A stretch of 5,429 nt of DNA from Vulcanimicrobiota bacterium (GCA_019233165.1 JAFAMS010000514.1:1-5429); one strand, 5' to 3'. Positions 1 to 5,429 are shown, counted from the stretch's first letter. The notes: a model not told the origin generated them from the sequence alone. Program-made: numbers and translations.

Positions 1-5
1 CCGAG

Positions 6-566
6 CTACAGCCGGAAGCGCGCCGCCAACCTCGCGAGCCCTTGCGGAGGGACGGCGCTTGCAATCGCGCACTTGGCGAGGTCACCGATCAGGAACGGGA
101 CGACTCCCATAGCAAACGCCGCCCGCGCACTCCCCGTGAACGCTGCAAGCCAAAGTGCGCCGGCCGCGATGACCAATGCGGTCCCCGCGAAGATCGCGAC
201 GAACCGGCGCAGCGGATCGCGCCCCCAGCCGCGATCGAAAGCTACTCCGATCGCGACCGCTGCGAAGGGCATCGACCAGAGATACCCCGCAGTCGGGCCG
301 ATGAGGTATCCCGGGCCGCCGCCGCGGGCGAAGACCGGAAGGCCGAGTGCACCTTCCGCCAAGTAGGCGACGACCGCCGCGAGGCCGAGCCGCGTTCCCA
401 AGAGCGCGACGACGATGGGAAGGGCGAGCGTTTGACCGGTGATCGGGACGGGGCCGATCTCGATCGAGAACTTTGCGCCCGCGTACATGAGGAGGGAACC
501 GGCAAGGACCAGGGCGATGCGCAGCCACAATTCGGCGCCGGCGGAGTATGCTCGAGCGTTATGCAT
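6..566 (-). CDS. bioY: Biotin ECF transporter S component BioY
   Basis: This 186-residue membrane protein is predicted to bind biotin and pass it inward as the substrate-specific subunit of an energy-coupling factor transporter. The length is typical of BioY. It is strongly hydrophobic, with about six helices (roughly residues 14-32, 45-60, 61-80, 92-112, 121-142 and 150-170). BioY-like sequence includes GPVPITGQTLALP near residues 38-50 with LLGTRLG following, YLAEGALGLPVFARGGG at 68-84, and GPTAGYLW at 90-97. The conserved late-helix lysine is seen in GDLAKCAIA at 161-169. The ATG at 566 was chosen because the frame further upstream encodes Arg-rich sequence unlike BioY and lies antisense-free inside hutI. 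This ATG also overlaps the hutI stop by one base (TGATG). The upstream purine stretch GGGGCGGG is only a weak ribosome binding site, so coupling to hutI translation is likely. No ECF ATPase or T-component genes are in view; the subunit may share a module encoded elsewhere. The family call is firm; the biotin specificity is inferred from family. Confidence 0.93.
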   Translation of the reverse strand: MHNARAYSAGAELWLRIALVLAGSLLMYAGAKFSIEIGPVPITGQTLALPIVVALLGTRLGLAAVVAYLAEGALGLPVFARGGGPGYLIGPTAGYLWSMPFAAVAIGVAFDRGWGRDPLRRFVAIFAGTALVIAAGALWLAAFTGSARAAFAMGVVPFLIGDLAKCAIASAVPPQGLARLAARFRL

Positions 567-1798
567 CAGCCCGCCCCATTCAGACTGACCTGACGGCCGG
601 CCTTCACGACCGCATGCGGGCGCGTCTCTCCGATCGAATAGGCGAGCTCCGCCGGCTCTCTGGCATCCCAAAGCGCGAAATCCGCCGCCATCCCCGCGGC
701 GAGGGTCCCGCTGCGCGCCTCGATCCCGAGCGCCTTCGCGGCGCTCGCGGTGAAGCCGCGGAGTGCTTCCTCGCAGGTCATCCCGAAGATCGTGCACGCG
801 AGGTTCATCGCGAGCGGGGGCGAGTACAGCGGCGAGGTTCCGGGATTGCAATCGGTCGCGAGTGCAATCGTCGCGCCGGCGGCTCGTAGCGCGTCGAGCG
901 GCGGCTTCTGCGATTCGCGCAAGAAATATGAGGCGCCGGGCAACAAGACTGCGACGGTTCCGGCGTGCGCCAACGCGGCGATCCCGGCGCCGTTTGCGTG
1001 CTCGAGATGATCCGCCGAAAGGGCGTGCAGCCGCGCGGCGAGCGCCGCTCCGCCGCTATCGGAAAGCTGATCTGCATGCAACTTGATCGGGATGCCGAGT
1101 TCTCTAGCGCGTTCGCAAACGCGTTCGGTCTGTTCCGCATTGAAGGCGATGCGCTCGCAGAAAACGTCGACGGCATCGACGAGTTTCTCTGCTGCGAGCG
1201 CCGGAAGAACCTGATCGGCGACGAACGCGACGTAGCGATTCGCGTCGCCGGAAAACTCCGGCGGGATCGTATGCGCGCCCAGAAACGTCGTGACGACATC
1301 GATCGGGTGTCTGCGGCCCAGCTCGCGCGCGACGCGCAGGATCTTCCGTTCGGTCTCGAGGTCGAGGCCGTAGCCGGATTTGATCTCGACCGTCGTCGTT
1401 CCGGCGGCGATCATTCGCCGAACCCGCCGGTCCGCGTCCTCCAACAAGGATTCGAACGTCGCGGCGCGCGTCGCACGAACCGTCGATAGGATGCCGCCGC
1501 CGGCGCGCGCAATCTGCTCGTAGCTCGCTCCTTCGAGACGCAGCTCGAATTCGCGCGCGCGATCGCCCGCATAGACGAGGTGCGTATGACAGTCGATCCA
1601 ACCCGGCACGATCAACCTTCCGCCGGCATCGCGAACCTCGGCCGCGCAACGCTCCAGTGGTGCGGGAAGAGAGGTTCGCTCGCCGACCCACGCGCAGCGC
1701 CGGCCCTCGGTCGCGAGCGCGCCGTCGTCGATCAATCCGTACGGCCGGCCGGGCGTCATCGTCGCAATTCGGGCGTTCAGCCACAACCGGTCCCACAT
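566..1798 (-). CDS. hutI: Imidazolonepropionase HutI
   Basis: This 410-residue amidohydrolase-superfamily enzyme hydrolyses 4-imidazolone-5-propanoate to N-formimino-L-glutamate, the third step of cytosolic histidine degradation. The length is normal for HutI. The metal-binding HxH is H71/H73 in [12 protein letters not shown]. Further ligands or catalytic residues are H241 in [13 protein letters not shown]264 in SADHLEH and D316 in [10 protein letters not shown]. Substrate-pocket candidates, from recalled HutI structures, are R80, Y143 (SGYGLD), H176 (GAHTIPPEF) and N318. Position 244 is Gln, where the Bacillus enzyme has a catalytic Glu as I recall; HAxQ also occurs in other HutI proteins, so I do not read it as inactivating. 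The ATG start gives the usual [14 protein letters not shown] opening. No good Shine-Dalgarno precedes it, only a weak GGCGAG close to the ATG. It is divergent from hutF with 29 bp between starts and is followed directly by bioY. Confidence 0.97.
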   Translation of the reverse strand: MWDRLWLNARIATMTPGRPYGLIDDGALATEGRRCAWVGERTSLPAPLERCAAEVRDAGGRLIVPGWIDCHTHLVYAGDRAREFELRLEGASYEQIARAGGGILSTVRATRAATFESLLEDADRRVRRMIAAGTTTVEIKSGYGLDLETERKILRVARELGRRHPIDVVTTFLGAHTIPPEFSGDANRYVAFVADQVLPALAAEKLVDAVDVFCERIAFNAEQTERVCERARELGIPIKLHADQLSDSGGAALAARLHALSADHLEHANGAGIAALAHAGTVAVLLPGASYFLRESQKPPLDALRAAGATIALATDCNPGTSPLYSPPLAMNLACTIFGMTCEEALRGFTASAAKALGIEARSGTLAAGMAADFALWDAREPAELAYSIGETRPHAVVKAGRQVSLNGAG

Positions 1799-1827
1799 GC
1801 TCGCCGGAGGCTTCGCCGTACCGCAAG
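1799..1827. promoter_or_regulatory. Very short divergent hutI/hutF intergenic gap
   Basis: These 29 bp separate the hutI ATG (minus strand) from the best-supported hutF GTG (plus strand). The gap is too short to hold two separate sigma-dependent promoters plus leaders, so at least one promoter must lie inside the opposite coding region or the transcripts must be leaderless. I found no convincing -35/-10 pair on either strand here or in the adjoining 100 bp. A plus-strand CGGAGG at 1805-1810 ends 17 nt before the GTG, too far to be an ordinary ribosome binding site for it. No operator-like inverted repeat such as a HutC site is evident. The regulatory role is inferred from position only. Confidence 0.4.
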
Positions 1828-3192
1828 GTGAGTGATTTTTTCGCCGCCGTCGCGCTCTTGCCCGAAGGCTGGGCGCGCGACGTGCGGATCACCGTCGACG
1901 AAGCCGGAACGATCACCGGCGTCACGCCGGGCGAGGCGCCGCACGACGCGCAGATCCTAAACGGTCCGGTCGTCCCGGGGATGGCGAACCTGCATTCGCA
2001 CGCGTTCCAACGCGCCCTCGCCGGACGCCTGGAACGGATGGGGAACGACGAGGACTCGTTCTGGACGTGGCGGCGTGGGATGTACGAATTCGTTCGCGGG
2101 CTCGAACCGGACGACGTCGAGACGATCGCCGCGCAAACGTACGTCGAGATGCTCGAGGGCGGATACACTTCGGTCGGCGAGTTTCACTATCTCCATCACA
2201 CGCGCGCCGGGAATCGCTACCGCCGCCGCACCGAGATGGCCGACCGGCTCATCGCGGCCGCCCGAGCGGTGCGGATCGGGATGACGCTCTTGCCGGTGCT
2301 GTACGAGCGCGGCGGCAACGAACAGGCGCGCTTCGTGATGACGGTCGACGAGTTCGTCGAGCTGTGGGACGAGCTCGCGACCGCGTACGGAGGCGAGCCC
2401 GACGTGCGCTTAGGCGCGGCGCCGCACTCCTTGCGTGCCGTGTCGCCGCAAGGGCTCATCAAGCTCCAACAGGCGCTCGCCACGCGCGACGCCCGAATGC
2501 CCTTGCACATCCATGTCGCCGAGCAGAAGAAGGAGGTCGACGACTGCGTCGCCGCGTTCGGCGAAACCCCGGTCTCGCTGCTCTTACGGCTCGCCGAACC
2601 GTCGTTTCGCTGGACGTTCGTCCACGCCACGCACGTGCGTCCCGCCGAGGTCGAGGCGCTCGCGGCGGCTCGTTTCGTCGTCGCGCTCTGCCCGACGACC
2701 GAAGCGAACTTGGGTGACGGCGTTTTCCCGGCCGACGCCTTCGTGAAGGCAGGCGGAGCGTTTGGGATCGGGTCTGACAGTCACGTGACGCTCGACGTCG
2801 CGGCGGAGCTGCGGCTGCTCGAATACGGGCAGCGGCTTCTCGAGCGACGACGCAACGTGCTCTGCACGCGCGAGATACCTTCCGTCGGCGAGTTTCTCTA
2901 TCGCAGTGCCGCCTCCGCGGGGGCGTATTCGCTAGGCCGCAACATCGGCGCGCTTGCGCGCGGAGCGAGCGCCGACTTCGTCGTGCTCGAGTCGCTCGCG
3001 CCGGCGCTGGCAATACGCGACCGGACGCTAATCCTGGACGGATTCGTCTTTACCGGTGGGGCGCAAACGATTCGAGACGTGTTCGTCGGGGGCCGGCTCG
3101 TGGTCGAATACGGCCGGCACATTCGCCGCGACGAGATCGCGGAGCGTTACCGGGAGACGCTCATGCGTCTGGCAACGCGGGGACGTACCTAG
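1828..3192 (+). CDS. hutF: Formimidoylglutamate deiminase HutF
   Basis: This 454-residue amidohydrolase-superfamily enzyme converts N-formimino-L-glutamate to N-formyl-L-glutamate and ammonia, the step that defines the five-enzyme histidine route. It belongs to the cytosolic zinc-dependent deaminase-like group. Metal ligands are visible as H56/H58 in [10 protein letters not shown]229 in [14 protein letters not shown] and D317 in GSDSH. E232 and H266 or H269 (FVHATH) are candidate catalytic residues. Other HutF landmarks are [10 protein letters not shown] (77-86), EFHYLHH (118-124), HSLRAVSPQ (200-208) and [12 protein letters not shown] (291-302). The start is GTG at 1828, giving [19 protein letters not shown], which matches the usual HutF N-terminus. 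The frame is open further upstream from an ATG at 1657, but that extension is Arg-rich, antisense to hutI and unlike the family. No strong ribosome binding site precedes the GTG. The TAG stop lies in a CTAG that also ends the minus-strand micro-ORF. The protein is complete, with no missing key residue noticed. Confidence 0.96.
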   Translation: MSDFFAAVALLPEGWARDVRITVDEAGTITGVTPGEAPHDAQILNGPVVPGMANLHSHAFQRALAGRLERMGNDEDSFWTWRRGMYEFVRGLEPDDVETIAAQTYVEMLEGGYTSVGEFHYLHHTRAGNRYRRRTEMADRLIAAARAVRIGMTLLPVLYERGGNEQARFVMTVDEFVELWDELATAYGGEPDVRLGAAPHSLRAVSPQGLIKLQQALATRDARMPLHIHVAEQKKEVDDCVAAFGETPVSLLLRLAEPSFRWTFVHATHVRPAEVEALAAARFVVALCPTTEANLGDGVFPADAFVKAGGAFGIGSDSHVTLDVAAELRLLEYGQRLLERRRNVLCTREIPSVGEFLYRSAASAGAYSLGRNIGALARGASADFVVLESLAPALAIRDRTLILDGFVFTGGAQTIRDVFVGGRLVVEYGRHIRRDEIAERYRETLMRLATRGRT

Positions 3193-3275
3193 TTCGCGTC
3201 GAGCTCCTCATCGTCATCGTCGAGTTCGTCGTCGTCGTCGTCGTCTTCGAACTCGTCGTCGATGTCGTTTTCCAT
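3189..3275 (-). CDS. Possible hyperacidic 28-residue micro-protein
   Basis: An ATG at 3275 opens a 28-codon frame ending in TAG. I do not recognise it. The product starts MENDIDDEFE, runs through six consecutive Asp codons, and ends in ELDAN. By direct reading 14 residues are Asp and 6 are Glu, with no Lys or Arg, so the net charge is about -20. Interruptions by Ile, Phe and Leu ([18 protein letters not shown]) and a GAC/GAT and GAA/GAG mix make it less uniform than a pure slipped repeat. It lies 37 nt downstream of the tRNA-Thr 3' end on the same strand and could ride on that transcript. Its stop overlaps the hutF stop through CTAG, which suits two converging real genes. Against it, no strong Shine-Dalgarno precedes the ATG and the core is a trinucleotide repeat. 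It may be an expressed acidic peptide or only a GAC microsatellite. Confidence 0.4.
   Translation of the reverse strand: MENDIDDEFEDDDDDDELDDDDEELDAN
3228..3245. repeat. (GTC)6 trinucleotide microsatellite
   Basis: Six perfect GTC units (GAC on the minus strand) form the core of a wider GTC/ATC/CTC/TTC-rich tract from about 3198 to 3272. On the minus strand this encodes the Asp run of the putative micro-protein; on the plus strand it would encode poly-Ser-like sequence. Such tracts are prone to slippage by whole codons, which would change the length of the Asp run without breaking the frame. Confidence 0.8.
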
Positions 3276-3312
3276 CGTGCCGTTATCCGTTCGATCAGCG
3301 AAGGGAAGAGTG

Positions 3313-3385
3313 AGCCGACGGCCGGATTCGAACCGGCGGTATCGTGATTACAAATCACGCGCTTTACCAACTAAGCTACGTCGGC
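3313..3385 (-). tRNA. tRNA-Thr (anticodon TGT)
   Basis: A complete cloverleaf reads on the minus strand. The acceptor stem is GCCGACG with CGTCGGC, followed by linker TA. The D arm is GCTT-AGTTGGTA-AAGC. The anticodon arm is CGTGA-TTTGTAA-TCACG, with anticodon TGT at plus positions 3350-3352, reading ACA codons. The variable loop is ATACC, and the T arm is GCCGG-TTCGAAT-CCGGC. All stems pair fully by Watson-Crick pairing. The discriminator base would be T at 3313 and the next bases are CAC, so the CCA end is not encoded and must be added after transcription. The 5' end lies 19 nt after the peptidase stop on the same strand, so the tRNA either sits at the end of that operon or has a promoter inside the end of the peptidase gene. 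I could not pick out a convincing promoter or a terminator hairpin with a T-run after it. Confidence 0.97.
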
Positions 3386-3404
3386 GCGGCGTGACCGTTC
3401 TCGG

Positions 3405-4703
3405 TTAGAGCCCTGTGGTCCCGTTCGGTGTCCCAACCCCCGCCGGGCCGTTGTAACCGAAGCCTCCGTTGCAAAGGTACGCCACGTCACAGCTGCCGTT
3501 ATTCCAGCTGACGACCGCGTTGAATGAGGCGGGATGCGCGTAGACGTGCGATGCGCCGCGGCGCGCGACGCGATGTTCGTGCCGGGAAAGCGCCGAGAGC
3601 GCGGCGACGATCGGCGCACCGACGCTGGTCCCGCCATAAATCGCCCAGCCGCGCTCGACCGCCGGTGCCGTCGTGTTGTATCCTGCGACGCCGGTTTGTG
3701 GATCGGCGACGACCGCCAGGTCGGTCACCGTGCGTTTCGGACATCCCTTGTCGTGCTGCCAGTGAGGCTTCTCGATATATTTGCTGCAGCCGCTTCCCGT
3801 CGCCGACCACACCCGTTCGTGCCACATATGCGTCCCGGTGCGCAGCAGCGTCGTCCCGCCGACGGCGATCACGTAGCGCGAGCTCGCCGGGAAGGTTGGG
3901 CCAAAACCGAGATCTCCCGAGCTGGCGGTTATCGCAACGCCCGGATGGTTGAAGTGAACTTCGTCCTCGAGCTCGGAGTCGTATTCCGGCGCATAGTAGC
4001 TGTTGCTGACCGCCGACGCGCCGAGCGCGACCGCGGTATCGACGGAGGCGGCGAGATCGCTGAGATCGGCGCTCTGGGCTTCGACCACCAGGATCCGGCA
4101 GGCCGGACAGACGGCGGAGATCATCTCAACGTCCAAGCCGATCTCTTGCGCCCACCCCGCCAGCGGCTTGACGATCGTCGCCTTCCCCCCGAACTGATTG
4201 ACTTTATGGAAACATCCGTCCGCGGCGCCGCACGCTTGCAATCCGAACGCTGCGCGATAGACGGCGAGGTCGGCCTCGGCGGTCGGGTCGTCGCCGGCCG
4301 CGATCACCGCGACGATCTGTCCTGCGCCGCCTGCCCGCGCAAAGCGGTAGGCCGAACGCAGATCGTCGGGATGAAGCCCCGGGATCGCCGCCGGACGCGT
4401 GTGCGACGCGGCAATCGCCGGGAACGACGTGAACGAATCGCGCAAGACGATCGGGCCGACGCCGCTGAGCGCCACGATGCCGTTCCCGGGGAGCGCCAGC
4501 GCGCCGCCGCCGGGAAGCGCTAAAACCCCGCCACCCGGGAGCGCGAGAACGCCGCCGCCGGGGAGCGCGAGAACGCCGCCGGCAGGAATCGCCGCAGGCC
4601 GAACGTGGCCGATTCGCGCGGTCGAAGTGCGCGTCGAACCCACGCACCCCGCAAGCGCTATCGCGACGGCAAGACCGAAGGCTAGCTGCGCGTACTTTCG
4701 GAT
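3405..4703 (-). CDS. Sedolisin-family (S53) peptidase, predicted lipoprotein
   Basis: This is a predicted extracytoplasmic, membrane-anchored serine-carboxyl endopeptidase of 432 residues if translation starts at the ATC at 4703. Residues 2-20 form a lipoprotein signal: RK at 2-3, a hydrophobic stretch, then lipobox LAGC with C20. Residues 41-72 hold four tandem octapeptides and 73-80 a decayed fifth. The catalytic domain begins near 109 (GLHPDDLRSAY, then IVAVIAAGDDPTAEADLAVY). Family motifs are E187 and D191 in QEIGLDVEM, the oxyanion-hole Asp D264 in ASSGDLGFG, and the nucleophile S360 in YGGTSVGAP. The tail GFGYNGPAGVGTPNG is the usual C-terminal signature. Eight cysteines fall in close pairs (158/164, 199/202, 306/321, 405/411), fitting disulfides outside the cytoplasm. 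No S53 propeptide domain is recognisable. Positions where relatives carry calcium-binding Asp are A396 and N418. No ATG, GTG or TTG lies in frame between the signal and a point about 250 nt upstream. The gene overlaps the HD-GYP gene by 22 nt, implying an operon. The family is firm; substrate unknown; the start is uncertain. Confidence 0.9.
   Translation of the reverse strand: MRKYAQLAFGLAVAIALAGCVGSTRTSTARIGHVRPAAIPAGGVLALPGGGVLALPGGGVLALPGGGALALPGNGIVALSGVGPIVLRDSFTSFPAIAASHTRPAAIPGLHPDDLRSAYRFARAGGAGQIVAVIAAGDDPTAEADLAVYRAAFGLQACGAADGCFHKVNQFGGKATIVKPLAGWAQEIGLDVEMISAVCPACRILVVEAQSADLSDLAASVDTAVALGASAVSNSYYAPEYDSELEDEVHFNHPGVAITASSGDLGFGPTFPASSRYVIAVGGTTLLRTGTHMWHERVWSATGSGCSKYIEKPHWQHDKGCPKRTVTDLAVVADPQTGVAGYNTTAPAVERGWAIYGGTSVGAPIVAALSALSRHEHRVARRGASHVYAHPASFNAVVSWNNGSCDVAYLCNGGFGYNGPAGVGTPNGTTGL
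4464..4583 (-). repeat. Coding tandem repeat, 24-bp unit (GGGVLALP)n
   Basis: Four exact-length 24-bp units occupy 4488-4511, 4512-4535, 4536-4559 and 4560-4583. Read from the protein N-terminus they encode AGGVLALP, GGGVLALP, GGGVLALP and GGGALALP. A diverged fifth unit at 4464-4487 encodes GNGIVALS. The two N-terminal units are nearly identical in DNA (GTTCTCGCGCTCCC core), whereas the third differs at several synonymous sites (GTTTTAGCGCTTCCC). This shows selection or age beyond simple recent slippage. The array lies between the lipobox and the catalytic domain of the sedolisin. Confidence 0.93.
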
Positions 4704-5429
4704 AAGCCGTTCTCCTTCGCCGAGATCACGTCGAGCAACGCGCGAACGACGTCCGGATCGAATTGGCTTCCGGCGTGGCGCTGCAGCTCGACCGACGCAC
4801 GATTCGGCGAGAACGGCGTGCGATAGGGACGTCGGCCGATCATCGCGTTGAACGAGTCGGCGACGCTGACGATTCGAACGCTCACCGGGATGCGCGTACG
4901 ATCGAGGCCGTCGGGATAACCGCCTCCGTCGAAGCGCTCGTGATGCGAGCGAACCATACCTGAAAAATCGCTGAGCTTCGGATGCGAGCGAACGATCTCG
5001 TGTCCGGCGAGGACGTGAGTCCGCATGACCGCGGTTTCTTCTTCGGTGAGCGAGCGCGGCGCTTGCAAGATCTCCAGCGGGCTCTTCGATTTGCCTACGT
5101 CGTGAATCAATCCGCCGCGCGCTACGAACGTCGACTCGGCCCGGGTGAGCGACATCCGGTTCGCGATGCGCGCGCACCACGCCGAGACCGCCCGGCAATG
5201 TTCGGCGGTCTTGGCGTCGGCGAACTCGATCCGGCCGACCATGTCGGCGAGCAAGACGTCGAGCTCGTCGACGGTCTCGTTGCGGAAGCCGGGTTCTGCC
5301 ACGCGCGGCTTGTTCGCGACCTTCGCGAGCTGTGCGGCAGCGTCGCCGAAGTTCGCATCGGCAAAGAGCTCGTCGAGCGCCCGGACGACCGAGGTGAACA
5401 GACGCCGAATCCCTGCCGCTTGCGGACGC
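4682..5429 (-). CDS. HD-GYP domain protein, probable c-di-GMP phosphodiesterase (5' partial)
   Basis: The frame is open from the right edge of the window to TAG at 4684-4682, giving at least 248 residues. The true start lies beyond 5429. A GTG at 5302 could give a 206-residue product, but the 42 codons before it look protein-like (IRRLFTSVVRALDELFADA), so I prefer the longer form. Numbered from that GTG, the HD-GYP domain spans about 20-195. It has EHCRAV (34-39), the metal-binding pair H67-D68 with K71 in LIHDVGK, H96 and H101 in THVLAGHE, HHERFDGGGYPDGL (120-133) and VADSFNAM (147-154) followed by RRPYR. FDPDVV at 181-186 is the usual end. All canonical metal and GYP residues are present, so hydrolysis of cyclic di-GMP in the cytoplasm is likely by family. 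No membrane helix is seen in the visible part; the start of the protein could carry a sensor or receiver domain. Its last codons overlap the peptidase start. Confidence 0.92.
   Translation of the reverse strand, partial: RPQAAGIRRLFTSVVRALDELFADANFGDAAAQLAKVANKPRVAEPGFRNETVDELDVLLADMVGRIEFADAKTAEHCRAVSAWCARIANRMSLTRAESTFVARGGLIHDVGKSKSPLEILQAPRSLTEEETAVMRTHVLAGHEIVRSHPKLSDFSGMVRSHHERFDGGGYPDGLDRTRIPVSVRIVSVADSFNAMIGRRPYRTPFSPNRASVELQRHAGSQFDPDVVRALLDVISAKENGLSESTRS
4712..4717 (-). promoter_or_regulatory. Shine-Dalgarno AAGGAG for the S53 lipoprotein
   Basis: A strong AAGGAG lies inside the 3' end of the HD-GYP gene. Eight bases (AACGGCTT) separate it from an ATC codon at 4703-4701 that opens exactly at the RK-starting lipoprotein signal. 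The spacing is near ideal for bacterial initiation. This is the main reason for placing the peptidase start at a non-canonical codon. Confidence 0.6.

Noticed and set aside
42..593. A 183-codon plus-strand frame over bioY
   Set aside because: Highly charged, low-complexity antisense frame; the minus strand encodes a clear BioY.
567..851. N-terminal extension of BioY into the hutI coding region
   Set aside because: The added residues are Arg/Gly-rich and unlike BioY; the ATG at 566 gives the family length and a coupled TGATG start.
1657..1827. N-terminal extension of HutF from the ATG at 1657
   Set aside because: 57 additional Arg/Ser-rich residues antisense to hutI do not resemble HutF, whose usual N-terminus begins at the GTG at 1828.
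1104..2168. A 354-codon minus-strand frame spanning hutF and hutI
   Set aside because: It crosses two firmly identified genes out of frame and its composition is Arg-rich shadow sequence.
3093..3119. Inverted repeat gccggc...gccggc near the end of hutF as a terminator
   Set aside because: Each arm is itself a common high-GC palindrome, it lies inside coding sequence and no T-run follows.
3161..3370. A 69-codon minus-strand frame running through the tRNA
   Set aside because: It is translated from tRNA sequence and the out-of-frame GAC repeat (poly-Thr), so it is an artefact.
3386..3404. Terminator between the peptidase and the tRNA
   Set aside because: The 19-nt gap has no stable hairpin with a T-tract.
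3534..4523. A 329-codon plus-strand frame across the peptidase
   Set aside because: Arg/Asp-rich antisense shadow of a high-GC gene with no recognisable motif, while the minus strand has a complete S53 catalytic domain.
4488..4583. Short CRISPR-like array
   Set aside because: Units are contiguous 24-bp repeats with no spacers and lie in frame inside a coding sequence, so this is a protein tandem repeat.
3405..5198. A 597-codon minus-strand frame suggesting a much longer peptidase
   Set aside because: The part upstream of about 4703 is Arg-rich, overlaps the well-supported HD-GYP gene in another frame, and ends exactly where a clean lipoprotein signal with ribosome binding site begins.

Overview
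The window is a densely packed, GC-rich bacterial chromosomal segment. Its coding frames strongly favour G/C in third positions, its genes overlap or nearly abut, and it has a bacterial-type tRNA. It shows no phage, IS or plasmid signature. The lineage cannot be read directly. A secreted sedolisin with a lipobox, HutF-type histidine breakdown and a BioY transporter in a high-GC background would fit several soil lineages. Eremiobacterota-like or actinobacterial relatives are my guess, with low confidence.

Left part (6-1798, minus strand): hutI (imidazolonepropionase) is followed by bioY (biotin ECF transporter substrate-binding subunit). The hutI stop and bioY start share one base (TGATG), so the two are probably translationally coupled. 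Starting only 29 bp from hutI on the opposite strand is hutF (1828-3192, plus), formimidoylglutamate deiminase. HutI makes N-formimino-L-glutamate from imidazolonepropionate. HutF then deiminates it to N-formylglutamate plus ammonia. The pair therefore indicates the five-step histidine degradation route that normally ends with HutG, a formylglutamate amidohydrolase. HutH, HutU and HutG are not in the window.

Middle part (3189-3385, minus strand): a tRNA-Thr(UGU) gene is followed by a possible 28-codon micro-ORF in which 20 residues are Asp or Glu. Its stop overlaps the hutF stop in a shared CTAG.

Right part (3405-5429, minus strand): an HD-GYP domain protein, whose 5' end lies beyond the window, overlaps the start of a sedolisin-family (S53) serine-carboxyl peptidase predicted to be a lipoprotein. 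The peptidase is unusual in four ways. It has no canonical start codon, although a strong Shine-Dalgarno sequence sits 8 nt before an ATC. It has no recognisable S53 propeptide. In the propeptide's place is a perfect-to-near-perfect tandem octapeptide array flanked by two copies of an H-x-RPAAIP motif. The two Asp positions that I expect to bind calcium are Ala and Asn.

The most notable features are the array-bearing peptidase with its start-codon puzzle, the micro-ORF downstream of the tRNA, and the very short divergent hutI/hutF gap. I see no clear evidence for a wholly new multi-gene system.
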